From NCBI GenBank assembly GCA_027563935.2, contig CM050447.1, positions 77,857,461 to 77,921,460 on the forward strand: DNA of 64,000 bases, in the 5' to 3' direction. The notes beneath the pieces are model-generated. The model ran no database searches, had not been told where the DNA came from, and was given only the letters and a program-made list of their open reading frames with translations. Position 1 is the stretch's first letter; every line of letters starts with the position of its first letter. The translations under genes and the position numbers were made by a program. Source of the stretch: Costus lasius. Lineage: Eukaryota; Streptophyta; Magnoliopsida; Zingiberales; Costaceae. This document shows, one piece after another, positions 1 through 10,977 of the stretch.

Positions 1-628
1 CCCTTTGATAATTTTTATTGCAAACTTTGTATCTATTTATGTTATTTGGTATAAATTTGTGAGCATATTTTACTTTGATGCATTTATTTCGTGATTTTAT
101 CTTGGCCGAATATTTTGACGTGTTAGCCGTTACGATTCATATCTAGAGAAGGATCGTAACGGTGGAATCTCTTAGTAAAACTTGCGAGACCTCGACACGA
201 GAGTGCTTGGTCTTCGCTCGAGGATTTCATAGTTTGCCATAGAACTCATTGGGTTCGTCTTAGAATAATCCACCGTGAGAGTAGGAGGTCGGTCTAAAAT
301 GAACACCGGGGTGTATCACTCGAGAGAGGGCACTTTGTACCCTAGGGTTAGACTCCTTGTGCAAAACCAATAAACCAAATAACTAATATCTTTCTTGTGC
401 GATTAAGATTATCATCGTGGTGGAAGCCGTAGCCCTGAATTCTCTCTTATATCTTTTCTCTACCAAAGGAGTTACACTTGTTTGTTTTCGATTTCCGTCT
501 TCAAAAACCCACATTTCGATTCGCCTAGCTATTAGGACTTGGACTTTCTAGTACTCAACCTTGTCCCCTGTGGGATTCGACATCTTTTATATTACTTCGA
601 CATAACCGTGCACTTGCGGAGTGTGTCA
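1..628 (+). mobile_element. Ty3/gypsy LTR fragment, 3' part
   Basis: This stretch ends with the signature found at every gypsy LTR edge in this window: a 'cctgtgggattcgac' block, an 'attacttcga' block and 'ccgtgcacttgcgga' at 540-620. The same signature appears reverse-complemented at 9161, 11121, 26421, 33540 and 48975, so this copy reads plus. The 5' part of the LTR lies outside the window. A perfect 10-bp inverted repeat (CCGTTACGAT at about 127 and ATCGTAACGG at about 153) could form a hairpin in the transcript. No primer-binding site follows; the LTR runs straight into a gag scrap, so leader and most of gag were deleted. Confidence 0.75.
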
Positions 629-869
629 GTCACCCCACAAGGATGATGAACCAAAAGGTGATTTGCGATGTAAAGATGATAATTCTAAATCTAATTCTCA
701 TTCACCATATAAACCACCTATTCCTTTTCCCCAAAGGATTGTCCAAGCTAAGTTAGATAGACAGTTTGGGAAATTTTTGGAAGTTTTGAAGAAGTTGTAT
801 ATTAATATTCCGCTCATTGATGCTATTTCGCAAATGCCTACATATGCAAAATTTTTAAAAGAAAGCTAG
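629..869 (+). pseudogene. Ty3/gypsy gag C-terminal fragment
   Basis: The plus frame encodes about 80 residues ending at a stop at 867-869. It contains a proline-rich PPIPFPQR stretch, then AKLDRQFGKFLEVLKKLYINIPLIDA and AKFLKES-type sequence, the Gag-protease junction typical of Athila/Tat gypsy elements. The same block, more decayed, occurs in element C just left of 57,060. Only this tail survives: N-terminal Gag, zinc knuckle and protease are missing, and the fragment abuts LTR sequence directly. The apparent upstream start is LTR sequence and is not real. Confidence 0.8.
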
Positions 870-3625
870 CTCACAAGCCCTAAGGCTCAGCCATGCTATT
901 CTTGCGCCACCAAGCAAGGATGTGCCACCAAGCATGCGCCAAGTATCAAGTTGAGTCCGCCCCTTAATCTTCATCTTGAATTTTACAAAATAAAAGGAAA
1001 AAGATGGCACGCAGGCTGCACATGGATACATCACAAGCATGCGAAGGATTTGACATATGATCACAACACCATGCACAAACAAGGCACTTACTCATGCAAT
1101 TCTACATGCTCATGAAAAACATAAAATTTGAAATTTTACTTTTTCATAAAACAAGTCTCTTTTCCTCATCTTCCTTTCACAAATCTTTTGGTTATTTGCG
1201 ATTAGTCTTTCATGATGATTTTATGGATCCTTTCGGCTGGCAATTTTGTTAGATCAAGAGACTCGGCCAGTCCGAAGACACAATGCCCATCCTACTTGAC
1301 AAAACTAAGTGCGCCTTTGATCTTAAATCAATTAAGAAAAACAACCCAAAAATCCAAAAGAGATTGACAAGAAGGATAGCAACAAGAACTTAATTTTTCT
1401 AATTTAAGAAAAATATGTGCCATATCAATATGCAATTTGCAAAAATAAAATATGGCATGTGAGCATGAAAGAGCATGAATAAAACATCGTTCGAGGCTCG
1501 CAAGTCGCTTTGATACCACTGTTGGGAAACCCTAGGGATATTTTACAATTTTTCAGAGATAGACATTACAAATACATTGCACAGCGGAAGCAATATCCCC
1601 AAAATAGGTCAGTCTCAAAAACCCAGTGAAGATCATCAAGTGAGGGAGTCGACACGATATGATAGAAAGTACCTTAGAGCAAGATGAGAAGCCGATGTCG
1701 AGGTAGGCGCCCAAGTGTTCGCCCTATGCAATTTCACACACACGGATGCCTCGAGCTTTCTTCTTCCTCGCCCGGTGCTAGCCTCGGGAAGAAGATCCAC
1801 ACCTTTGGAGAGTCCTCCAAGCAACTTGCGCCACCACCAAGAAGGGATGCGCCAAGGAGAAGGAGGAAGATGGGATGTCGCAAGCTTTGTTCCTTCTTTG
1901 CACCAAGGAAAGAAAGGGAAGGAGGAAGAAGTTTGCTTGCGCCCTTTGATGGAAGAAGAAGAGAAGAGAACTCCAAGTTGTCGCCCCTTCAAGTGCTCCA
2001 TGCCTTCAAGAGTGTTAGTCTTATGAGAGGGGGCGGCTAGGGTCTCTTTTATAACAATGATAGGCGGTTTAGGGGAGTTTGGCAAGTGTAGGTAATTAGG
2101 GCATGATTCTAGGAATTTATTCAATCAATTATGTTGACTAAATCCCTCATCCATATGCACCCAAGCCTTGCCTAAGCAAGCATAGAGCCATATGCGCCCG
2201 AAGGTTACCTAAAGAGGCAATACATTCATGCATGCGCAAAGACTAGGTCAAGCCATCATGAATCCTTGCCTAAATTGGTTTGGACGAAAATCCTAATCCA
2301 ATTAGGATTCTATTTATGCAAATAATCAGCCCTCACTTGCACAAATTAAATCTCAATCAATATCTCAAGTGATTAGATTAAATGCCAATCCAAATTAATC
2401 ACTTGGAGATGTCAAACATGCCATAAGCACAACTCCTAATCCAATTAGGAGTCTCATGCGCCCACTTGATGTTTTTCTCCCCATTATACCCCTTTAGTCT
2501 CTAATCTCTTCATGACAACTCATTAGTGAGGCCAATTAAGCAATGGGCCTAGCCCAAAGTCCATTATGCATGTTAACCAAGCCATTGGATCCAATCCAAG
2601 TTAACCCAAGGTCAAATGAGCCTAACCATGGTTAATATGGTCAATATGCCAAAAATGGAAGTTGGCTCTAATAAGTTTCTTCCATCTCATCAAGCCCATT
2701 GGCACTGATGAAATCTCCAAAATAGATCCGAGCTATCCAATAACTCGATCATAAGGCTTCTCGATCAATACGAGAACTCGAGTATCTTGGTGTGCGACCC
2801 TGTAGGTTCTTTTGACGTTGGCAGTGCTGACCTAAGGTCACCACAAGCAATGAGTGGCACCTAGTAGTGGATCGCTGCTACCCAAGTCATCGGAATGGAT
2901 ATCGACATCGACATCCCCATCATCGCGACTAGGTACAGATACATTACAGTCCCTTTGCCGAACTGATATCCGATTGGACAAGTGTGTCATCACTTGTTTT
3001 AACCCAATCACATGGCTATGACTAAATCAGGTCTTCACCTGGGTATGGCCATACACTTTCAGTCATAGACCATAGAGGAGCTCCATGGATATCATGCTTC
3101 CCTTAGGAAGGGGCAAATCCTTTGTCTGTACATTAATCTTCCTATATGGGTCGTGGCATGCTCAATGACAACCTTTATAACCTCCCAATTACGGCGAGGT
3201 GTTAGGTTGCATCAAAGCATGTCCCTAACCATATAGAAGAGTCAATGACCTCAAGTCTAAGGATCAATGCATCTCCTATCACTTGTGAGGTTAACTCATG
3301 ACACTAAGTCATTGCCTCACAGCGGGTCTATCCAATATATCCGCCACTGATATACCCATGTGTCTGCGTTAGCACTGCGTGCCTAACCAACCCACATACT
3401 AGCCTCACAAGTACCATAGCTGTCCCATATCCACTAAGGTACATCGATTGGGGATATTAATTTGAGCACAGATCCAATCTGTCTCCAGGGACATTATCGT
3501 GCAAGTACATAATCGCAGATGTATACAAACATAGATAATGACAATGCCAGAATGATATATAAATATCAGAGTTTAAGTAGTACATAGATTGACCAAATAT
3601 AGGTCTCAGGGCATATACACCAACA
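870..3625 (-). mobile_element. Truncated Ty1/copia element 3 (leader, PBS, 5' LTR)
   Basis: Read on the minus strand, this is a copia 5' LTR (1520-3625), a primer site (TGGTATCAAA, complement at 1510-1519) and about 640 bp of leader (870-1509). The coding part is gone. The LTR ends TG...CA in element orientation (TGTTGGTGTATATGCC to GGGTTTCCCAACA). Its layout resembles the LTRs of copia 1 and 2, sharing for example the 'cacctgggtatggccatac' block at about 3038, but it is clearly diverged from them. ORFs of up to 162 codons at 1636-2124 are chance frames in the LTR. Confidence 0.75.
1510..1519 (-). other. Copia primer-binding site (tRNA-iMet type)
   Basis: The plus sequence tttgatacca, reverse complement TGGTATCAAA, directly borders the LTR start at 1520. 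It differs by one base from TGGTATCAGAGC, the site used by most plant copia elements and present intact in copia 1 and copia 2. Confidence 0.7.
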
Positions 3626-4225
3626 CGGCTCTGGTTATTTAGGAATTCTCTGGCCGGCGAGATGGAGAAGAAAAATCTCTCGGAAAGGAGATAGATTGAG
3701 CTTAGTCAAAGTAGAAATTGCTAGAAAATAGGAAACTCTATTTTGTAGCAACTAAAACTCTTCTCATAAGCAGATTTCTCACTACTAAAGCTATAATTCT
3801 CACGGAAGAAGCAAAAAATTGAAAAAAAAATTTTGGTTTTTAAGATTCTCATGAAAAAATAGAGAAGTTCAAATTACAAATCATCGGGTGTGATTATGGT
3901 ATCCACACGTGATTGTGATTCAAAACCCTAATTTTCCTAGAAAATAGAAAAATAAAATAATAAGAAACAAACTATTCTAAAGGTGAGAAGTAATTCCTAA
4001 TCTTACACTCCTACAATTTTATATCAATATTAATACAAATAAAGTCCTCGACAACGACACTAAAAATTTTATACCACGTGCGATGATGGTGACACTAGCA
4101 AGGCCACAACTCTCACACATATCTCCTTTAGTGCATGAATGTATTGAAGTAATAAAAATATCGATCCCACATAGACTCTAGAATTAAGTACTGATTAAAT
4201 CGTATTCGTGTAATCTGGATTATCA
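3626..4225 (-). mobile_element. Ty3/gypsy fragment: leader, decayed PBS, LTR edge
   Basis: At 4047-4067 'cctcgacaacgacactaaaa' is a degenerate copy of the tRNA-Asp primer complement that is perfect at 26254-26271. To its right, 4070-4225 has the gypsy LTR edge signature ('gtgcatgaatg...gaagtaataaaaatatcgatcccacat'), close to the LTR of element B at 33540. To its left, 3626-4046 is A-rich leader sequence without ORFs. The fragment reads minus and is cut at about 4225 by another LTR piece. Confidence 0.6.
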
Positions 4226-4691
4226 AACTGCCTATTCAAAGAAGGGGCAAATCCTCTGTTGGTTACTCATACTTCACATATGACATGACTTCCCTGTTAC
4301 ATAAAAGCATTACGCTATATCAAAGTATGTCACCTATCTTTTATAAGTGTTGATGACGTCAAGTCTAAGGACTAGAGCACCTTCTGTCACTTGTGAATCT
4401 TAACTTGTGACACTCAAGTGCATCTTGCTAAATGCACCTATGTGTCTACGTTGATGCCCAGCATCGAACCAGCCCACATACTAGTCTCACATGTACCAAA
4501 GTTATCCCTGTCTACTAAGGTACTTCGACTAAAGACTCATATATGAGACAAATCAATCTCTAGGGACATTGTCATATTATCCAATACTTCAACATAGACA
4601 TAGCAATCAACATGATAATGATAATTGCCTTTATTCAATGCATGAATATTACATAATACATTTGGTCTTCAGGGCATACACACTAACAGCC
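4226..4691 (-). mobile_element. Ty1/copia LTR fragment (U3 end)
   Basis: About 465 bp match, with divergence, the right-hand part of the copia 3 LTR (roughly 3110-3625): the same order of 'ggggcaaatcctctgt', 'gacgtcaagtctaaggac', 'ccacatactagtctcacatgtacc' and a terminal 'gggcatacacactaaca'. Only the U3 end survives, in minus orientation. No primer site or target duplication is visible. Confidence 0.65.
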
Positions 4692-5645
4692 AAAGGACTG
4701 ATAACATCTCAAGAAGAGATAAACTCCCTCTCAACAACATTATAGAAGACGAGATATTTGATGTATGAGGTGTAGACTTCATGGTCCCTTTCCCTTTATC
4801 ATGTGGAAATAAGTATATTTTGGTTGTAGTGGACTATGTCTCAAAATCGGTAGAAGCCTCAATTAAAGCTACAAATGACCAGAGTGGTGATTAAGATGCT
4901 CAAAGATAATTTTTTTCCCTGATTTGGAATCCTGAGAGTTCTCATCGGCGATGGAGGCTCACAATTTATTAAATAGATGTTTGCTTCTCTTTTGTATAAA
5001 TATAGAGTGAAACATAAGAATGCAATGCCCTATCATCCACAAACCAGCGGTCAAGTGAAAATTTATAACAAAGAGATCAAAAGAATTCTAGAGAAGACCA
5101 TATCAAATTCAAGGAAAGATTGGGCACTTAAACTCTTTGATTATCTTTGGGCCTACAGAGCAACATTCAAAATCTTTTTAGGTATGTCTCAATTCTAACT
5201 AATATATGGTAAGTCTTGTCACTTTCTAGTTAAACTTAAGCACAGGGCATATTGGGCAGTCAAAATGTTGAATTATGATTTGAAGAGTGCTGAAGAGAAC
5301 AGAAAGTTCTAGCTGAATGAACATGATGAGATAAGTAACTTTGCTTATGAGAATGAGGATTTACAAGGAATGAACCAAACGATGGTGTGACCAACATATC
5401 TTAAAGAAGGAATTTAGAGAGGGAGACCAAGTATTGTTATTCAACACAAGACTGAACCTTTCTTCAAGAAAGTTCAGGACAAGATGGTCAGGCCTATTTC
5501 TAGTTCAAAAAGTTTACCCCTTTGGAGCTATTGAGTTTTGAAGTGACAATACTAGTAGCTTTAAAGTAAATGGCCAAAGATTGAAGTGGTGCCGCCAAGA
5601 TGATGTTATGGAGAGGAATCACTCAAGCCCTCTCTAACCCACACC
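4692..5645 (+). pseudogene. Ty3/gypsy integrase remnant
   Basis: Plus-strand translation gives a decayed Athila-type integrase. It shows the catalytic-core start (EIFDV, stop, GVDFMVPFP ... [13 protein letters not shown]), then [18 protein letters not shown] with the NKEIKRILEKT glutamate region, then the WAYRATFKI and LIYGKSCH blocks and a C-terminal KRW-like segment. There are many stops and frameshifts. The intact stretch is 4977-5198. The same blocks occur in element B (47,726-48,971) and element C (53,316-54,801). It is probably the body of the plus-strand element whose third ORF lies at 7.6-8.7 kb. Confidence 0.85.
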
Positions 5646-5671
5646 TTGCTACTTGATTGTACTTGTGGTTG

Positions 5672-5718
5672 AGCTAATGACCATAAACAAGCGCTTCTTG
5701 AGAGACAATCTAAGTATT
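5672..5718 (+). other. Conserved post-integrase hairpin block (decayed)
   Basis: The sequence 'ggttgagctaatgacc' followed by 'aagcgcttcttgagagac' and 'aatctaag' is a degenerate copy of a block that also lies just after the last pol or gag codon in elements A (about 24,520), B (about 47,630) and C (about 53,255). In those copies it forms CTTGGG-loop-CCCAAG; here the stem is partly lost. Confidence 0.55.
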
Positions 5719-5719
5719 T

Positions 5720-6878
5720 TCTATTATTCTAACTTTTGATGTGTCTTTTGTTAATTTAGTTAATCCTTTGATCATAAAGTTAGGTCATTGATGAAGCTAC
5801 AATAGGAGGGTTGGTCCTTAGTGCCATACTCTACAGCGATTACACGATGCACAGAAAATGAGAGAGGGTCTTGAGACGAGGGAAGTTAAAACACCCGGAA
5901 AAGTGCAGCAAGAAAGCACGAAGAAACCGGTGACGAACTCGTTTCGGGGCAACACAAACGCAAGATAATTCAATGGCACTCAGAACTATGAAATTACACA
6001 CTAACCTCTTGGCAAATTTTAAGCGTAGCACGTTTTAGGGGTAGCGATCTCACGGGGTTCAGCTCGTGCACTTATGAACCTGGAAATACACCAAAGAGCA
6101 GAAGAACGACTCCACACCTCCAATGTACGGATGCTCGTGAGGGGAGGGGTAAGGGAAGAAGATGAATCCATAGTGGAAAAACACAATAGAATGCTGAAAA
6201 CTAGCAAACCTGACCCACCGGAGGTGGTGGGATTTATTTCTTGCAAAATTGGAAACAAACTTCTGAGTCGAGGCACCAACCACGACTCTTACAAACGCTG
6301 ATGTCGGAGCACCGAGTTTGACTTCTACAAACGCTGGAGGCACTCTGCTCACTAGGAGAACTCTACTCCTCTAGAGAACTAAAGATGAAACTAACCCGTC
6401 CTCCTCTTTTATAGAACAAAAGGGGAGGGAATAAGACAAAAGAGAAATCCTACCAACTACCAACTCTTGCAACCCCAAAAGTGGTCAAGCTGCAACTACA
6501 AGATAGAAAAAACAAACTCCTACCAACTAAAGTAAAGCTTCTGCGCATGTCCTTTTGATCCTCATACAGGGGTGGTTGCGACTGCCGTTAGACGAACTCA
6601 GAGCATGCTACGACAAAGCAGCAGAATTTTGAAATTGTGGGCTGGTTCATCACGGTCGAGGCTTTCTCTTGGCCCATGTTGTTGAGATGGTTGTGGTACC
6701 CATCTTGGGTTGGGCCATCAGAGGGTCGGGTTGTGAGGCCCATGGGTTGAAGTACCTCGGTATGGACCGATAGTGGGCTAATAACTCCCATATAGCGATC
6801 TAGTGGTTGACTAGAGCATTGGGATCACTGGATTATCACCTTGTTGGGCTCTTTAGGATCGTCTTGTGATGGAGGAAT
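5720..6878. other. Unassigned region, possible unrecognised insertion
   Basis: I could assign no gene or element family. 5720-5800 looks like continuing gypsy 3' sequence. About 5800-6840 is more GC-rich than its flanks and holds overlapping chance ORFs on both strands. A TATA-like motif on the minus strand (TCTATAAAAGAG, 6408-6419) followed on the minus strand by several hundred bases with few stops suggests a promoter-bearing insertion such as a solo LTR, but I found no matching ends or target duplication. Confidence 0.35.
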
Positions 6879-6879
6879 G

Positions 6880-7600
6880 TGGTACAGAAGGTGATGTACG
6901 TTGAATTGGGATCTTCGGGGCAGATCTGTAGCTTCAGGGGTAATCATGGCCTCGCCATGATGCTGTTCACGGCCATGATCAGGTCTGCCGGAGTCTGCCG
7001 AGGTGATCACGGCCTGGTCGTGAAGGTGTTCATGACCGTGACTGCATTCGCGTCTGGAATCACTTGTTTTTTTTGTTTTTCGCCTAGGTGATCACGGCCT
7101 GCCCATGATCATGTTCACTGCCATGATCAGGTGTGCAGGATTTCGCCGAGCTGTTCACAGCCATGCTTGTGTCCTACATTGTTTGTCGAGGCCGTCACAC
7201 CTATGATGGGCTTCACGGCCTGCCTGTGTTAAGCTCGCAGAAAGTTGTGGGGGGGGGTGTTTTCTTGTCCAATTCGTCCCCTTCTTCAGTGCTAGCTTCT
7301 CCTGCATCAGTCATATATTTTGTTTTGTGTTAGAATATTGATGATTTTGCTTTGTTATCATTGTAGGAACATCTCAGAAGAAATCTAGAGAAGATCATTA
7401 ATTCTGCAATGAGTAGTTCACGACTCACCCTTGATCAATTTTACAACCATGACCGAATTTCCAAACTTCACAAAGTGTTTCACGGTCAGTCTGTCATGGG
7501 ATTCATGGCCATGACAGAATTTTGATTTCCCATAGATTACTTCACGGCTGAGTCGTGACAAGTTTCCCAACTGTGACTATATTTTCAAAACATCACACAA
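6880..7600. repeat. Array of CACGGCC/CATGGCC quasi-palindromes (between integrase and ORF3)
   Basis: Repeated words of the kind 'tgatcacggcctg', 'catgatcatgttcac', 'ttcacggtcagtctgtcatggg' and 'catggccatgacag' recur every 30-60 bp, usually as paired half-sites with opposite orientation. The position (after integrase, before the third ORF) and word type match internal arrays in elements A, B and C and the LTR array at 29,120-29,300. Units are diverged and there is no strict period. Confidence 0.6.
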
Positions 7601-7609
7601 AGGTTCATT

Positions 7610-8690
7610 CCCTAATAACAATGAAGGAAGGATCACCTTTCATCAGGGCAACTGGAACCACTTCCTCAATCTAGCCCAACTCAACTAAATTTTTGTATTT
7701 CCTACTGACGGCTCGAGGTTCATTCCTCGAGAAGATCAAGAGATAGAATTCCGGTGATGTATCAGCAGTGACGACTACTTTACACACGCATAGCTCATGC
7801 CACAACTATCAACAACCCAGTCAACTGATATGTTCATTGTATCCTGACCCACATGATATTTGGTTGAGCTAAGAGTGATGGTATGGTCTGCCATATCTAG
7901 CTTTTCTTTATTTGAGTGATGCTTCATTCTTACTGACTGAATATTGGTTTCTTTTTATCGAGGCAACTATACAAGGTTGCTAAGGCCATAAAAGAAATTG
8001 TTGTTATGGGTGGGCTGATCACCTAGATAGCCCTAGCACTGGATATCTGTCCCATTGGGATGGGAAGAACCAAAGGGAACAACAGCCTTGATTTAGTGTC
8101 TTGCATTGCCATGAAAATGATTATCAAAGGAGGAGACACATACTACCTAACATTTAGAGACAACGACTTCACTTTATCTCTCCCTTGCCAAACTCGCATG
8201 ACTGTGCGAGATAGAAATAATTGGAGACTATATCTGACACCTAGCGATGAGGTCCCCCTATTTCTATGATAGGACCATCATCATCCAAGTACTATGACGC
8301 TGGCTCCTCATCTTCCTCTATAGAACACATGTTACTTCAAATGCAGGAAGTGTAGAAGGGCCAAGGTGGAGTTCAGCATGAACGTCACGAAGAGGTATTA
8401 AGGCAGACAGAGGCACTCTAGTACATGTGCATCAAGCAATTGCGCTAGGGCGACATTCAAAAAGAAATGTATGATGAGCAAAAGCTCCAAGGCTGATTCC
8501 TTAGCTCGATATGAGAAATTGTTATCGCTATGGAGAAGAACCTCTATGTTGGCCTCCAAGGAGGTGATGATGATGATCATATTAGAGGGAATGGAGATGA
8601 TGATACAATGACTCCTAGGAGGAAGGTGCTGAGATGAGCATCGATGAGGATGATGATGATGAGGACTTAAAGCTAAAGAGAAAGAAATGA
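7610..8690 (+). pseudogene. Athila-type third ORF remnant (plant transposon protein)
   Basis: The plus frame around 7990-8269 translates to GGLIT, stop, IALALDICPIG, then SLDLVSCIAMKMIIKGGDTYY and LPCQTRMTV. It aligns block by block with the minus-strand ORF of element B at 36,548-36,780 (GGFITPIVLSLNVEPFG, YTAMRMIVREGDIYC, LPNKERTMV). Athila elements carry a third ORF at this place, between integrase and the 3' LTR; its function is not established and it has been called env-like. Stops are present at several points. The 3' end (8560-8690) becomes rich in Asp codons (gatgatgatgatgagg). Confidence 0.7.
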
Positions 8691-8706
8691 GTATTGCTTT
8701 CTCTTA

Positions 8707-8713
<7 letters not shown>

Positions 8714-8753
<40 letters not shown>
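8714..8753. repeat. (CT)n microsatellite
   Basis: About 20 uninterrupted CT units directly follow the third-ORF remnant. Confidence 0.98.
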
Positions 8754-8756
<3 letters not shown>

Positions 8757-9160
8757 CATAATAGATTATATAGAGGACTATGCAAATTCTTATGTGAGGA
8801 GGGGGTATATTTAGATGCTTTGTTCCTCTAAAGCTTGGTCTTCTAATATTTTACTTAGCATTGTAAATATAACTGATTATGTGATGCTGACACTTTAATT
8901 ATGTTGTGATGATGATTACACTTTTATTTGACACTTTTACTGTGATGATGATGTCATGCTAATAGTTTGACACCATGATGTGAGGATTCTTTGCTGATTA
9001 TTCAGTCGTATATGCTAGTGTTATATTTTTGAACCTCTAATGATTGAATAGTTTCATTCATCTATTTGATTCTCCTTGTTATTTGTTGGGTGATGATTGC
9101 ATGCAAAAGTAATAATAAAAAGTTCTCTCTCTAGCGAGACTTACAACTCCGCTGACTTAG
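8754..9160 (+). other. Probable gypsy 3' untranslated region
   Basis: No ORF or recognised repeat. It contains gatgatgat-rich and T-rich stretches and a purine run (gtgaggagggggt at about 8798) that could be a polypurine tract, but no LTR follows it. It is cut by the solo LTR at 9161. Confidence 0.4.
9156..9160. repeat. Target-site duplication of solo LTR (cttag), left
   Basis: cttag here and again at 10769-10773, exactly flanking the TG and CA ends of the solo LTR. Confidence 0.85.
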
Positions 9161-10768
9161 TGATGTGTCCGCAAGTGCACAAATACGTCGAAGTAATAAA
9201 AATATCGAACCCACAGAGACCTACGTGCTAAGTAAGAAATAATTGAATTCTTACTAGCTAAGCGATCGATGTATGTTGGGTATAAATAAGAACAAAATAG
9301 TGAAAACTGTCATAGAAAATTGGAGAAAGAAAACTAGGACTAATGTTTCATCCTTTTTAATTCCTATGACTAGATATAATAAAGTTGTTATTAATTATTC
9401 AAATCATGATAAAGAAAAATTTACTAAAAAGAAGTCGTCTCCTTTCGGACGTCCAACTTACACAGATCCAACCTTCACTTTCTTGACTTGCTGCTCAGTG
9501 TTAAATAAAAGTAAACCAAACAAAAAAAATTAAGATCACTTTTGTGGCTTAACTCTTAATGTCAATTTTACAGGTTTTACCGGCTCTAACAATCAAAATC
9601 ACCTTTTGGCCCATATTATCATGTTTGAAACAATGGAATCATTAGAATAAAATATTAACATGTAAAATAAGCATAAAAAATTATGGTTCTAGGACTTATC
9701 TACTTTCATAGTCTAGATTTCTATATCTAATTTAAGGGTTCCAGATTCGTAAATCACCTTTCGGTCCATATTACAAATCCTAAAATATGCAAATCTTCTA
9801 AAACTAATCATTCCAAAGTAAATAATTATAGAGGAAAAATTATCATTCAAAGAATAACTAATAGGTTAAAAATCAACTAATCATTATAGAATTAAAATGG
9901 GATTACACCCTAAGTTCCAAAGAAAAGATTACGAAACCAAAGTCATACGAACACGACAAATATTCATAAAAATAGGAATAAAAAATCATCAAAAGATAAA
10001 AATAAGGTTTTACTGCCGCCACAGGGGTGTGACGAATCATCACACCCTGTGATTCTGAAAAATTTTTGGATGCTACAGTGTGCTATAGTAACTACTACGT
10101 GATTTGCGATTTTCCCTTCCAGCTGAGATTTTCTTTCATCGATTTCTCCCAATTCTGAACCCCTTTTGATCTGAAATTTCTGGTGCGTCGTCTCCTCCCT
10201 TGGGTGAAGCTTGCTTGAAAATTTTGCCACCGGAGATGCCTTCTATGCCTCTCGACAAGAGGGCAAGCCCTAGCGGCCCCTTCTTTGATTTCTCCCTCAT
10301 TTCTCCACGAGGATGTGCGATTCTTGGCTTCAAATTTCTCCCCGATTTGTAAGATCTTTCTGTATTTTTAGATTTTGCGATTGTACCTTGGTTTTCTCTA
10401 ATTTTTCTTTAAAAAATTCAAAAACAAAGGGCGACGAAAGACTCGGGCACAGTGGCGGCTATTTCCCCAATTTAATAAAATCAAACCCTGTGAAATATGG
10501 AGTTCATTTTTCACGGGGGTGTGATGGCCAAAAATTCCAAATTCGTCCTCTAGGCTCTATTTTTCGTCCTGATTCCGCTTCTGGCCTTTAAATGTTTAAA
10601 AATCCATGAATTTGGGCCTTTTTTACTAGAAAATGATGAAAAACAAAAGATGTGTAGATTCCAAAGCAATTGACCAATTTATATTTAAAAATAAGCAAAA
10701 GAGCATAAATATGACTCAAAAAAACTGTATGATCAATATAAAATTTACCATGAAATTTTGAGTCATCA
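9161..10768 (-). mobile_element. Solo Ty3/gypsy LTR
   Basis: A 1,608-bp LTR starts TGATGTGTCCGCAAGTGCAC and ends GAGTCATCA in plus orientation. It has the gypsy edge signature, so the element read minus. Both sides carry the direct repeat cttag (9156-9160 and 10769-10773). No internal sequence adjoins either side, so the element was reduced to one LTR, which is usually the result of LTR-LTR recombination. The ORFs inside (for example 10313-10591) are chance frames. Confidence 0.9.
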
Positions 10769-10773
10769 CTTAG

Positions 10774-10977
10774 TAATGCACAAAGTAGTTAGGGCGACAT
10801 TCCACTGATGTTGGTATTTTGTGCCGAACATGCATCAACAATCATGAGTTAATCTTGCACACTAAACCGATCCTAGTTGAGTAACCCGGGCGAAATTTGA
10901 CCCATGTTTATGCTTTGTGTTAAAAGGCCAGAGAAAGTTTTTTTTAATTTGTTGTCGGTTGAGTAACCAGAGTGGTA
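10774..10977. other. Unassigned spacer
   Basis: About 200 bp between the solo LTR and element A with no ORF. A 14-bp word, atgtttatgctttg (10,903-10,916), recurs at 28,520-28,533, just past the SINE on the other side of element A. It may mark an older sequence split by these insertions. Confidence 0.3.

Noticed and set aside
1636..2124. 162-codon minus ORF and overlapping plus ORFs of 103 and 118 codons
   Set aside because: They lie wholly inside the copia 3 LTR, overlap on both strands, and show no domain.
4977..5198. Independent short integrase-like gene
   Set aside because: Only the longest open piece of a decayed gypsy integrase; flanking frames carry the rest of the domain with stops.
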